Below the pieces are notes generated by a model. That model ran no database searches, was not told the origin of the DNA, and was given only the letters and a program-made list of their open reading frames with translations. From positions 62,001 through 126,000 of the forward strand of contig NZ_BNBI01000013.1 of NCBI RefSeq assembly GCF_014655295.1: DNA of 64,000 nt, written 5' to 3'. Shown in pieces: positions 18,632-27,292 of the stretch. Both the position numbers and the translations under genes were made by a program. Positions within the stretch are counted from its first letter, which is position 1. Every line of letters starts with the position of its first letter. The stretch comes from Streptomyces fumanus (lineage in GTDB: Bacteria > Actinomycetota > Actinomycetes > Streptomycetales > Streptomycetaceae).

Positions 18632-18880
18632 AACCCCCGCACATCGAACACACGGACCACACCAGAACGCCCGTACGCCTCAGTCAACTCCCGTATCCTT
18701 CCTACGACTTGGCGCCGCTCGAAGGACGCACCGGGGACGGTGGCATATGCCGCTGGCACCGCCGTGCCGGGTGTCGCCAAATCCCTTACGGGGCCTGGCG
18801 GGCTGTGCGACAGTCGATAGCGGTTCTCCCGCCCGCCGCGGTCCCGTCCCGGTCGGACCGTCAGCACACCGGAGCGCGTC

Positions 18881-20251
18881 ATGCCGTCCCACCTGTCCGC
18901 GGGTCATTCCGCCGCCCCGCCGCCCGGCCGCCGCGCGGTCGAGTCGCTGATCACCCAGGCGCGGCGGCTCAAGGGCGACGTGGACGCCGTGCGCCGGGGC
19001 ACCCCGCGCGACGGAGCGGACCCCCACGGACGCTGGCGGCGCGCCCTGTACGACCTGGCGCTGCACCAACTGGAGGACCTGGACGAGCACTTGGCGCAGT
19101 TGCGGGAGGGTCCGGCACCGGCCGCCGGGACCGGGCACCCGGCCGGGTCGCTGCTCAGCCGGGTCGGCAGCGCCGAGTGGAACCTGCTGACGGACGCCGC
19201 CGACTGGTCCGGGGAGCTGTACCGGATCCTCGGCCGCGACCCCGCCGCCCCGCCGCTCACCCTCGACGAGCTGCCGTCCCTGGTCCTGGACGAGGACCGG
19301 CCGAAGCTGACCGCGATGGTCACCGGCTGTCTCGTCGACGGGCGGCCGATCGACGGCGAGTTCCGGGTCGTCCGCCCGGACGGCACCGTGCGTACGGTGC
19401 ACATGATGGGCGAACCCGTGCTCGACGCCGACGGCAGCACCGCCTCGATGTGGGCGGTGCTGCGCGACGTCACCGCACTGCGCCGCAGCCAGCGGGCGGT
19501 GGCCGCGACCCGGGAGGCGATCCACCCCCGCCCCCGGGACACCGGGCCGGAACCGGCGCCGCTCCCCCGTACGGCCGGTCTGGACCTGGCCGCCGCCCGC
19601 TCCCCCGCTTCCCCCGACCGCCCCGGCACGGCCTGGTACGACGCCGCCGAGACCGCCGACGGCGAGGTCCTCCTCGGCGTCGGCCCCCGCCCCGGCGACC
19701 CGGAGACCACCGCGCTGCTCATCGGCACCCTGCGCGGCCTGGCCATGGCGGGCACCCGGCCCGGCGCGATGCTCGGCCGGCTCGCCCTCACCGGCACCGC
19801 CTGCTGTACGTACCGGGCCGGCACCCGCGTCCTGACCTGGGCGGGCACCGGACACCCCGCCCCGCTGCTGTTCCGCGACGGGACGGGGCGCCGGCTCGGC
19901 ACACCGCCGTCCGCCGGCCGGGCACCCGAAGCGGGAGCACCCGACGCCCGGGCACGCGACGTTCAAGCGCGCGATGCACGCACACCTGACGCCCAGGCAC
20001 GCGACGTTCAAGCGCCCGATACACAGGCACCCGACTCCCAAGCACCCGTCTCCCAGCCCGAGGAGACCCTCCGGCCCGGTGATCTGCTGCTCCTGCACAC
20101 CGGCCCACCGGCCGTGGCGGACCGGCTGCTCGCCCTGGCCCCCCGCCTGGCCGAGGCGGGCTCGGCGCAGGAAGGGGTGCGGATCGTGACGCGGGAGTGC
20201 CCCGGACTCGGGGACGACACCTGTGTGCTGGCCGCCCGGGTGCTGCCGTGA
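18881..20251 (+). CDS. PAS domain protein with degenerate SpoIIE-like phosphatase domain
   Basis: A 456-residue cytoplasmic protein. Residues about 20-75 form a helical stretch, about 96-200 a PAS fold (DWSGELYRILGRD, then GEFRVVRPDGTVRTVHMMGE, WAVLRDVTAL), and about 245-455 a SpoIIE/PP2C-like domain. Key catalytic Asp residues are missing: GGDWYDA is GTAWYDA (about 249-255), the IGDV-GHG block is LLGVGPRPGD, and TDG is HTG. The end motif GDDTCVLAARV is kept. Residues about 353-392 are a hydrophilic insert of APDx/QARD-like tetrapeptides coded by 12-base repeats. A pseudophosphatase or binding role is inferred, with light or redox sensing possible through PAS. Confidence 0.75.
   Translation: MPSHLSAGHSAAPPPGRRAVESLITQARRLKGDVDAVRRGTPRDGADPHGRWRRALYDLALHQLEDLDEHLAQLREGPAPAAGTGHPAGSLLSRVGSAEWNLLTDAADWSGELYRILGRDPAAPPLTLDELPSLVLDEDRPKLTAMVTGCLVDGRPIDGEFRVVRPDGTVRTVHMMGEPVLDADGSTASMWAVLRDVTALRRSQRAVAATREAIHPRPRDTGPEPAPLPRTAGLDLAAARSPASPDRPGTAWYDAAETADGEVLLGVGPRPGDPETTALLIGTLRGLAMAGTRPGAMLGRLALTGTACCTYRAGTRVLTWAGTGHPAPLLFRDGTGRRLGTPPSAGRAPEAGAPDARARDVQARDARTPDAQARDVQAPDTQAPDSQAPVSQPEETLRPGDLLLLHTGPPAVADRLLALAPRLAEAGSAQEGVRIVTRECPGLGDDTCVLAARVLP
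19940..20060 (+). repeat. 12-base coding repeats (Ala-x-Asp-x linker)
   Basis: Within the PAS/SpoIIE-like gene the DNA cycles about every 12 bases. The block GCACGCGACGTTCAAGCGC occurs twice (near 19950 and 19998), and CAGGCACCCGA-type units follow. Encoded peptide cycles between ARDV, QARD, QAPD and TQAP. Probably arisen by slippage. Confidence 0.7.
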
Positions 20252-20267
20252 CGCAGCGCGCCGCGCG

Positions 20268-21764
20268 CTACGCCAGGGCGCTGTTGCCGCTCTTCCCCTT
20301 CCCCTTCGGCAGCGCCAGTTCGATCTCCTCCCGCAGCTCCCGGATCCGCGGGCAGCTCGCGTACCGCGCGGTCAGCCGGTACATCTGGCGCAGCCGGTCC
20401 CAGGTGCGCAGGGAGGAGTTGGAGCCCATCGACATCAGGGCCAGCCGCGCGTACCGGTCCGCCTGCTCGGGCTCGTCGGCGATGAAGCAGGCCGAGGCCA
20501 TGGAGAGATGGTCGAAGATCTTCGACCGTCCCCGGGCGTCGCTCCTCGTGTCCAGTGCCTTGCCCGCGTAGTACTGGGCGTGCACCGCCGCACCCGGGTC
20601 GGACTCGGCCAGCGTGCGGTAGGCCAGGGCCGTCATGCCGTACAGGTCCTCGGCGGTGAAGAGCTGCATCCAGTCCGGCGGTTCGGTGTCGTCGCGGTCG
20701 GAGACGAACAGGTCCTCGGCCTGTCCGAGGGTGCGGCGCATGGCCTGGCCCTTGCCCATGGACGCCAGGGCCCACGCCTCGATGGTGTGGAACATCGCCC
20801 GGGTGCGCGGCAGCAGTCGCTCCCCCGAACCGGAGGTGGCCAGCTTCATCAGGTCCAGTGCCTCGTCGGGCCGCCCGAGGTGCACCATCTGCCGGGCCGC
20901 CCGGGAGAGCGCCTCGCCGGCCCGGGGCCGGTCACCGCCCTCGCGGGCGGCGTGGGCGGCGATGAGGAAGTACTTCTGGGCCGTGGGTTCCAGCCCCACG
21001 TCGTGCGACATCCAGCCCGCGAGGACCGCCAGGTTGGCGGCGACGCCCCACAGGCGCCGCTGGAGATGGGGAGGGTGGCGGTAGGCGAGCATGCCGCCCA
21101 CCTCGTTGAGCTGGCCCACCACGGCCTTGCGCTGGAGGCCGCCGCCGCGGGCGGCGTCCCAGGCGCGGAACACCCCGACCGAACGCTCCAGTGCCTCGAT
21201 CTCCTGCCACCCGATGGGGGCGGCCTCGTAGCGGTCGAACCCGGCGGGGTCGGCGATGCGCAGGGGATCGTGGAGGTCGGGAGCGTCGGCGGCCAGCACC
21301 GGGTCGGTGTGCAGCCAGTCGTGCATGGCGCTGCTGAGTGCGGAGCCCGTGGCGAGCGCGGCGCCCGCGCCCACCAAGCCGCGTCGGTTGAGCATGAGAT
21401 CCATTCCCGTGAATTCGGTGAGGACCTCGGCGGTCCGCTCGGGCGCCCACGGCACGCCGTCGGGATGTTCCGCACTCCCGTCGCGTGGCCGATTCCCCGC
21501 GCGCCCGTGCCGCACCAGACCGAGGTCCTCCATGGTCACGACACGGCCGAGACGCTCGGTGAACAGGGCCGCCAGCACCCGTGGCACCGGATCGCGCGGG
21601 ATCTCTCCCTTGTCGATCCAGCGCCGCACCCGCGAGGTGTCGGTCGCCAGTTGGAGGTGGCCCATGGCCGCCGCCTGCCGGTTGACCAGCCTCGCGAGTT
21701 CGCCCTTGGACCAGCCGGCCAGGCCGAACAGGTCCGCGAGCCGGGTATTGGGTCGTCCGCTCAC
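20268..21764 (-). CDS. nsdA: NsdA-like regulator with N-terminal HTH and helical-repeat domain
   Basis: A 498-residue regulator. The GTG at 21764 gives VSGRPNTRLADLFGLAGWSK, which I recognise as the start of NsdA, the Streptomyces negative regulator of sporulation and antibiotic production. Residues about 1-85 look like a helix-turn-helix (GELARLVNRQAAAMGH, SRVRRWIDKGEIPRDPVPRV); about 180-480 are helical TPR-like repeats (LSRAARQMVHLGRPDEALDL, RTMFHTIEAWALASMGKGQA). The C-terminal end is basic, PKGKGKSGN. Longer upstream readings have no ribosome site. It is divergent from a phosphotransferase and has tandem repeats upstream. Symbol from memory of the family, not a search. Confidence 0.78.
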   Translation of the reverse strand: MSGRPNTRLADLFGLAGWSKGELARLVNRQAAAMGHLQLATDTSRVRRWIDKGEIPRDPVPRVLAALFTERLGRVVTMEDLGLVRHGRAGNRPRDGSAEHPDGVPWAPERTAEVLTEFTGMDLMLNRRGLVGAGAALATGSALSSAMHDWLHTDPVLAADAPDLHDPLRIADPAGFDRYEAAPIGWQEIEALERSVGVFRAWDAARGGGLQRKAVVGQLNEVGGMLAYRHPPHLQRRLWGVAANLAVLAGWMSHDVGLEPTAQKYFLIAAHAAREGGDRPRAGEALSRAARQMVHLGRPDEALDLMKLATSGSGERLLPRTRAMFHTIEAWALASMGKGQAMRRTLGQAEDLFVSDRDDTEPPDWMQLFTAEDLYGMTALAYRTLAESDPGAAVHAQYYAGKALDTRSDARGRSKIFDHLSMASACFIADEPEQADRYARLALMSMGSNSSLRTWDRLRQMYRLTARYASCPRIRELREEIELALPKGKGKSGNSALA

Positions 21765-21825
21765 GTCAAGCCCCCAGGTTCTCGGCTGAGTTGACAGTAG
21801 ACCCGCCGGACATGCCCGGCGACTA

Positions 21826-21855
21826 TTCGCCAGGGTTCGCCAGGGTCCGCCAGAT
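21826..21855. repeat. 10-bp tandem repeats in the nsdA-like promoter region
   Basis: TTCGCCAGGG occurs at 21826-21835 and 21836-21845, followed by the degenerate TCCGCCAGAT at 21846-21855, and a further GCCAGGG near 21861. The period of about one helical turn, 62 bases upstream of the nsdA-like start codon, suits cooperative protein binding. Confidence 0.7.
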
Positions 21856-22027
21856 GGTGTGCCAGGGCCGGACGGGTGTCGAGTAGGAACGCGCCACCCC
21901 GACCCGGCCACCGCGGGGGCATTCCCCAGGGTGGCCCCCGGCGGCCGGGCGGGCGGCGCGACCACCGGCCGACCGACGGCTCAGCTCAGGCAGGCACAGC
22001 AGGTACAAGAAGGGATCTGGCTCGCCC

Positions 22028-23167
22028 ATGTACGCAGCATCGGCCTCCGTGTCCGCCCCCACCCGCACGCCGCACCCCCGTCCCGCCGGAAGCGGACCCT
22101 ACCTCGCCCCCGCGCGGCCGGCCTCCGAGGTGCTCGGGGCGGGCAGGGCGCGGCGTGCCCCGGTGCCGGGCGGCCAGCCGCTCAGCGGGAGAATCGACCT
22201 GTCCGGCCCGCAGGGCACCCAGTTGCGTACGGCGATCGCCGCGGTGCACCGGATCTGCCCGGAGTTCGCTCCGGTGCAGGTGCTGCGCCGCACCGGGCGG
22301 TCGGTGCTGCTGGTCGGGACGACCGGACGCAGCACCGCCGTGGCCAAGTGCCTGCTGGACCACTCCCCCGCGTGGGCGGAGCGGAGTAGGCACGAGATAG
22401 CGGCCTACCGCTCGTTCGTCCGGCAGCGCCCGCCGGTGCGGGTGCCCAGGCTGATCGCGGCGGACCCGGACAACTGCACGCTCGTCATCGAACGGATGCC
22501 GGGACGGGTGGCGGCCCTGCAGCGCCACCCCCTGGAGACACCGCCGCGCGCGGACATCAGGGCGGCCCTCGGCACCATCTGCCGGCTCAACGCCTGGCGG
22601 CCCCCGGCGGGTGCCTTCGACGCCCCGCTGGACTACGCGGCGCGAATCTCCCGCTACCACGAGCTGGGGCTGCTCACCGACCGGGACCTGGGCGACCTGC
22701 AGAAGCTGCTGCTCGGCATCGCGCACGCGGCCGGCCGCCAGGGCATGGGCCAGTTCTGCCACGGCGACGCCCTGCTGTCGAACATCCTGATGTCACCGGC
22801 CGGACCGGTGCTGGTCGACTGGGAGCACGCGGGCTGGTACCTGCCGGGGTACGACCTGGCGACGCTCTGGACGGTGCTCGGGGACGCGCCGGGGGCCCGG
22901 CGCCAGATCAGCCAGCTCGCCCAGTCGGCGGGCCCGGCCGCGCGGGACGCGTTCCTGGTCAACCTGATGCTGGTCCTGACCCGCGAGATCCGTACGTACG
23001 AGACGGCCGTGCAGCGTTCGATGCGCGACGCGGCCCCGCCGGCCCCGAGCCCGGCCCACCCGGGGGCCACGCCGACCGGCGAGGAGCAGCGGCTGCTGCT
23101 GCGGCGGCTGCACGACGACGCCCAGTTGGCCCGCCGGGCGGTGCGCGCGGCGGTCGGCACGCGCTGA
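22028..23167 (+). CDS. Aminoglycoside-phosphotransferase-family protein
   Basis: A 379-residue protein with an APH/choline-kinase fold. Catalytic loop [14 protein letters not shown] holds the HGDxxxxN residues and [19 protein letters not shown] supplies the metal-binding Asp; the N-lobe Lys is in [13 protein letters not shown]. The first 55 residues are Pro/Ala-rich and probably disordered. Family members phosphorylate small alcohols or antibiotics, but most chromosomal copies have unknown substrates; I would not call it a resistance gene. It is divergent from the NsdA-like regulator. Confidence 0.83.
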   Translation: MYAASASVSAPTRTPHPRPAGSGPYLAPARPASEVLGAGRARRAPVPGGQPLSGRIDLSGPQGTQLRTAIAAVHRICPEFAPVQVLRRTGRSVLLVGTTGRSTAVAKCLLDHSPAWAERSRHEIAAYRSFVRQRPPVRVPRLIAADPDNCTLVIERMPGRVAALQRHPLETPPRADIRAALGTICRLNAWRPPAGAFDAPLDYAARISRYHELGLLTDRDLGDLQKLLLGIAHAAGRQGMGQFCHGDALLSNILMSPAGPVLVDWEHAGWYLPGYDLATLWTVLGDAPGARRQISQLAQSAGPAARDAFLVNLMLVLTREIRTYETAVQRSMRDAAPPAPSPAHPGATPTGEEQRLLLRRLHDDAQLARRAVRAAVGTR

Positions 23168-23176
23168 CGGGACCAC

Positions 23177-23213
23177 GGCCCGCGGTGCGCCCCGAGAGGG
23201 CGTGCCGCGGGCC
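23177..23213 (+). terminator. Hairpin terminator after the phosphotransferase gene
   Basis: GGCCCGCGG / CCGCGGGCC arms (9 bp) with an inner CGCCC/GGGCG pair, 10 bases past the stop, followed by CTTCC. Confidence 0.65.
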
Positions 23214-23372
23214 CTTCCGTGTGCCCGCGACCGCGGACGCCACTGGTGTACGCCACTGGCGTCAAGTCCTCCTCACCCCTGCGTGATTGACGGATCGTCG
23301 CACCGGCGGGTACCACTGACGGACACCCGGCCCCGGCCGCCCCGACACCCCCCGTCGTCCCAGGAGGCCGCA

Positions 23373-25352
23373 TTGCGAGGTTCCGTCCCCGGCCCGTCGT
23401 CCGCCACCGACTCCCCCGGCGGCATACGCCCGCGCGCCACGGCCGCCGCCGTCGCCGCGTCGGCGCTGCTGCTGCCGCTGCTCGGCGCCGCCCCGGCCAC
23501 CGCCGGGCCCGCCGGTACCGCGCCCGCCCCCGACCGGCTGCAGCGGGCCTTCGCCGCCGCGGCGGCCGAGTACCACGTACCGCCCAGCGTGCTGCTGGGC
23601 GTCTCCTACCTCCAGTCCCGCTGGGACACGCACGGCGGCGCGCCGAGCGTGACCGGCGGCTACGGCCCGATGCACCTCACCGACGCCCGCACCGCCCTGG
23701 CCCGCGCCTCCTCGCACCACGACGAGGGCGCCGAGGACCCGCGCGGCGACGACGCCCGCCCCGCGGTGCGCCCGGAACCCCGGCCCGTGGCCACCGCCGT
23801 ACCGGCCCGGCTGTCGACGCTGCCGAGGGCGGCCGAACTGACCGGGCTGAGCCCCGAGGCCCTGCGCACCGACCCGGCGGCCAACGTGGTCGGCGGCGCC
23901 GCGCTGCTCGCCGACGCGCAGCGGCGCCTGGGCGAGCCGGCCGGCGCGGACCCGGCGGACTGGTACGGGGCGGTGGCCCGGTTCTCCGGCGCCGACGACA
24001 CCGCCACGGCGGCGGCCTACGCCGACGACGTGTACGCCGTGATCCGCGCCGGTGAGCGCCGCACCACCGACAGCGGGCAGCGCGTCACCCTGCCCGCCCG
24101 TCCCGAAGTGGCCCCGGAGCGCGCCCAGTTGGCGCGGGCGGGGCTGCGGACCGCCGAGACGGCCGGTACCGAGTGCCCGCCGACGGTGTCCTGCGAGTGG
24201 GTGCCGGCGCCGTACGAGGAGTTCGGGGACGGCGACTACGGCAACCACGACCTGGCCGACCGGCCCGCCTCCCAGCGCGTCCGGTACATCGTCGTGCACG
24301 ACACGGAGGGCACCTGGGACGGTGTCCTGAACCTGGTGCAGGACCCCACCTATGTGTCCTGGAACTACTCCCTGCGCTCCACCGACGGCCACATAGCCCA
24401 GCACGTGAAGGCCGAGGACGTGGCCTGGCACGCGGGCAACTGGTACGTCAACGCGGGCTCGATCGGCCTGGAGCACGAGGGCTTCCTCACCGATCCGGAC
24501 ACCTGGTACACGGAGGCGATGTACCGCTCGTCGGCGAGGTTGGTGAAGTACCTGGCGAAGAAGTACGGCGTCCCGCTGGACCGGCAGCACATCCTGGGCC
24601 ACGACAACGTGCCCGGGCCGACCGCCTCCAGCGTCCCCGGCATGCACACCGACCCGGGCCCGTACTGGGACTGGGCGCACTACTTCCGGCTGCTGGGCCG
24701 CCCCTTCCACCCCACCGCCGGGAAGGACGCGGACGTGGTCACCATCCGCCCCGACTACGCGTCGAACCGGCCGGTCTACACCGGCTGCGCGAGCGCGGGC
24801 GTGCCCTGCCCGGCGCACGGCTCCAGCGAGGTGCGGCTGTACTCCGACCACGACGAGACGGCCCCGCTGATCCGGGACCCGGGCCTGGGCACGGCTCCGG
24901 GGACGGGCGTCAACGACCTGTCGTCCCGGGTCTCCACCGGACAGCAGTTCGCGGTCGCCGACCGGTGGGGCGACTGGACGGCCATCTGGTACCTGGGGCA
25001 GAAGGCGTGGTTCCGCGACCCGCCCGAGCGGCGCACGGCCGTGCCCGCCAAGGGCACGCTGGTCACGCCCCGGGCCGGTCTGGCGAGCGCCCCGGTGTAC
25101 GGCAGGGCCTACCCGGAGGCGGCGGCCTACCCGGCCGGGGTACCCGTCCAGTCGGTGTCGCCGCTGCCGTACCGCCTGCCCGCGGGCCAGGCGTACGTGG
25201 TGGGCGACGAGGTCCCCGGCGAGTACTACTACGCGGTGACCTACGACGAGGAGTCGCACCGGGTCGTGCGGGGCCAGGACCGGTACTACGAGATCCAGTA
25301 CGGGCACCGCGTGGCGTTCGTCCGCGCCGCCGATGTGGAGACCGTCGGCTGA
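23373..25352 (+). CDS. Secreted N-acetylmuramoyl-L-alanine amidase (Amidase_2/PGRP type)
   Basis: A 659-residue exported peptidoglycan amidase. The TTG at 23373 has AGGAGG five bases upstream and yields a signal peptide (IRPRATAAAVAASALLLPLL ... PATAGPA, residues about 18-46). Residues about 55-230 resemble a lysozyme/SLT-like module, but the expected catalytic Glu is Gln81 (YLQSRWDTH). The Amidase_2 domain at about 300-455 shows zinc His309 (RYIVVHDTEGTWDG), VAWHAGNWYVN, SIGLEHEGF and GMHTDPGPYWDW. The remaining 200 residues are a beta-rich, SH3-like C terminus (FAVADRWGDWTAIWYLGQKAW). It cleaves the amide between MurNAc and the stem peptide. Confidence 0.88.
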   Translation: MRGSVPGPSSATDSPGGIRPRATAAAVAASALLLPLLGAAPATAGPAGTAPAPDRLQRAFAAAAAEYHVPPSVLLGVSYLQSRWDTHGGAPSVTGGYGPMHLTDARTALARASSHHDEGAEDPRGDDARPAVRPEPRPVATAVPARLSTLPRAAELTGLSPEALRTDPAANVVGGAALLADAQRRLGEPAGADPADWYGAVARFSGADDTATAAAYADDVYAVIRAGERRTTDSGQRVTLPARPEVAPERAQLARAGLRTAETAGTECPPTVSCEWVPAPYEEFGDGDYGNHDLADRPASQRVRYIVVHDTEGTWDGVLNLVQDPTYVSWNYSLRSTDGHIAQHVKAEDVAWHAGNWYVNAGSIGLEHEGFLTDPDTWYTEAMYRSSARLVKYLAKKYGVPLDRQHILGHDNVPGPTASSVPGMHTDPGPYWDWAHYFRLLGRPFHPTAGKDADVVTIRPDYASNRPVYTGCASAGVPCPAHGSSEVRLYSDHDETAPLIRDPGLGTAPGTGVNDLSSRVSTGQQFAVADRWGDWTAIWYLGQKAWFRDPPERRTAVPAKGTLVTPRAGLASAPVYGRAYPEAAAYPAGVPVQSVSPLPYRLPAGQAYVVGDEVPGEYYYAVTYDEESHRVVRGQDRYYEIQYGHRVAFVRAADVETVG

Positions 25353-25362
25353 GTACCCGGTG

Positions 25363-25860
25363 TCAGCCCTGCTGGAAAAGCTCCGCCGGGAGCGGCTTCA
25401 GCAGGGCGTACAGGTCGTCGGTGATGGGGCGGTCCCAGGCGGCGATGGTCACCAGGACCTGGTCGCTGCGGTCGAACTGCACACAGGAGATGCGGCTCTC
25501 GGAGAGCTTGAGGCGGCGCACGATCAGCAGGTTGTCGCCCTGCATGACCGGGGTGTCCTCGGCGCCGACGACGGTGACCTCCTCGTCGTTCTCCAGCGCG
25601 AGCAGCAGTTGGGCGACCTCGAAGGGGACCTGCCCCTCGGGGACGTCCCGGGCCGGGGAGCCCTCGGGCAGGTTCCCGATGATCATCGCGGGGCCGCGGC
25701 CGCCGAACAGGTCGTACCGCAGGAAGACGCCCTGGCAGGTGCCGTCGGGGGCGGGCAGCAGACCGGCGCCCAGATTGCCGGGCCAGTCGCCCGGGTCCAT
25801 GGCCAGTACGTCGAAGTCGGGCCCGGCGGGGGTGGCACTGCGGCGGCGGAGGAACGACAT
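25363..25860 (-). CDS. Conserved hypothetical protein
   Basis: A 165-residue soluble protein beginning MSFLRRRSATPAGPDFDVLA. It has alternating strands and helices (AMIIGNLPEGSPARDVPEGQ, FEVAQLLLALENDEEVTVVG, QVLVTIAAWDRPITDDLYAL). No known motif or signal peptide. It is convergent with the amidase gene (10-base gap) and the USP gene starts 50 bases before it on the same strand, so the two may be cotranscribed. The ATG at 25860 matches the change to plausible protein sequence; longer readings look artificial. Confidence 0.6.
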   Translation of the reverse strand: MSFLRRRSATPAGPDFDVLAMDPGDWPGNLGAGLLPAPDGTCQGVFLRYDLFGGRGPAMIIGNLPEGSPARDVPEGQVPFEVAQLLLALENDEEVTVVGAEDTPVMQGDNLLIVRRLKLSESRISCVQFDRSDQVLVTIAAWDRPITDDLYALLKPLPAELFQQG

Positions 25861-25910
25861 GCCGCCCATGGTACGTGGCCGCGTCGCCCGGACGCCGGGC
25901 GACCGGGGCC

Positions 25911-26816
25911 TCATTCCGCCGGCGGGGAGGGCGGGACGACCGCGACGGGGGCCGCGGCGTGCAGCAGGACGGCGTGGGTGACCGAGCCCATCATGCGGGC
26001 CGGGGCCAGCAGGCGTCGCCGGTGCCGGCCGACGACCACGAGGTCGGCGTCGCGGGAGGCGGCGACCAGGTTGCCGGCCGCGTCGCCGGGGACGACGTGC
26101 GGCTCGGCCCGGACGCCGGGGTGCCGTTCGCGGTGGGGGGCGAGGAAGCCTTCGGCGAGGGCCCGGGTCTCGCTCGCCACCGCGGCCTCGTCGATCACCG
26201 GCGGCACCACCTGGCCGGGCGCGGTCCAGGCCGGTACCGGCCACGGGTAGGCGGCGACGGCCCGGACGCTCGCGCCGCGCGTGGCGGCCTCGGCGAAGGC
26301 GAAGGCGAGGGTGGCGTCGTCGGGGCTGTCGACCCGCAGCCCGGCCACCACGTGCGGGCCGGGTCCGGGCGGGGCCGCCTCGGCGGGCACCTCGCGGCCG
26401 GGGCGCGGTACGACGACGACCGGGCACTCGGCGTCGCGGGCGGCGGCCAGCGAGGCGGAGCCGAGCAGCAGGGCGGCGAAGCCGCCGCGGCCCCGGGAGC
26501 CGAGGACCAGGAGCTGGGCGTCGGCGGAGAGTTCGGGCAGGGCGGCGTTCGGGACGCCCTCGACGGCGAGGTACTCGGTGTCCGGCGGTCCGTCGCCGGC
26601 CCCCAGGTGGGCGCGGGCGGCGTCGAGGACCTCGTCCTCCTCCGGGTGGGGCGGGGCGACGGCCATGACGTCGGGCTGGGACCACACGGCGTACTGCCGC
26701 ACGTGGGCCACCCGCAGGGGTGCCGCGCGCCGGCGGGCGGCGTCCCGTGCCCAGTCCAGGGCGCGCAGGCTGTCGTCCGAACCGTCGACCGCGGCGACGA
26801 CCGGCAGGGTGCTCAT
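25911..26816 (-). CDS. Universal stress protein with two USP domains
   Basis: A 301-residue tandem USP. The first domain (about 1-145) starts LPVVAAVDGSDDSLRALDWA and ends with the ATP loop LGSRGRGGFAALLLGSASLA; the second (about 155-295) starts HVVAGLRVDSPDDATLAFAF and ends VVGRHRRRLLAPARMMGSVT, with the Gly/Ser loop less canonical than in the first. Tandem USPs bind ATP and are induced in stress and dormancy in actinobacteria. Cytoplasmic. Confidence 0.9.
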   Translation of the reverse strand: MSTLPVVAAVDGSDDSLRALDWARDAARRRAAPLRVAHVRQYAVWSQPDVMAVAPPHPEEDEVLDAARAHLGAGDGPPDTEYLAVEGVPNAALPELSADAQLLVLGSRGRGGFAALLLGSASLAAARDAECPVVVVPRPGREVPAEAAPPGPGPHVVAGLRVDSPDDATLAFAFAEAATRGASVRAVAAYPWPVPAWTAPGQVVPPVIDEAAVASETRALAEGFLAPHRERHPGVRAEPHVVPGDAAGNLVAASRDADLVVVGRHRRRLLAPARMMGSVTHAVLLHAAAPVAVVPPSPPAE

Positions 26817-26965
26817 GGGTTCCTCACCTTCCGGAGTGCGTCCCCCCTCCGGGCGCCAGCCTCGCTCAGGTGGCGGTCCCGGGCGGGTGCCCGGGGACGC
26901 GTGTCCGGGAAATCACCGCAGAACTCCCCCGGTTCGGCCGGTCCGCGGCCGGCGGCCGGCGGGGC

Positions 26966-27208
26966 TCAGGTGAGGTCGAACTCGCCGCCGCGCGCCCCGG
27001 AGACGAAGGCGCCCCACTCGGCGGGGGTGAAGATCAGGGAGGGGCTCTCCGGGCGGGTCCCGTTGCGCATGGCGATGAAGCCCTCGACGAAGGCGATCTG
27101 CACGTCCCCCAGACCTCCGCTGCTGGACTGCCACTGCGCGCCGCTCAGATCCAGGTCCGGCTTGTCCCAGCCTGTCGGCGGGCGCTGGTGGGTGGTGGTC
27201 TCGGCCAC
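26966..27208 (-). CDS. DUF397 domain protein without an adjacent XRE partner
   Basis: An 80-residue protein with the DUF397 pattern: WQSSSGGLGDVQIAFVEGFI, then AMRNGTRPESPSLIFTPAEWGAFVSGARGGEFD. In Streptomyces DUF397 genes usually sit behind an XRE regulator (the BldB/WhiJ-like pairs), but none is next to this one. It may modulate a distant regulator; that is inference. The ATG start gives the usual short N-terminal tail. Confidence 0.85.
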   Translation of the reverse strand: MAETTTHQRPPTGWDKPDLDLSGAQWQSSSGGLGDVQIAFVEGFIAMRNGTRPESPSLIFTPAEWGAFVSGARGGEFDLT

Positions 27209-27292
27209 GTCCGTGCTCCTCCCGATCGCGTCGTCCGCGGGTCAGCCTAGCGATCGGCCCGGGGCGCCGACAGGCCGTGCGGGAAGGACCTT

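Noticed and set aside
22028-23167. Calling the phosphotransferase an aminoglycoside-resistance gene
   Set aside because: Only the general fold motifs (HGDxxxxN, DWE) are seen; chromosomal APH-like proteins usually act on other molecules.
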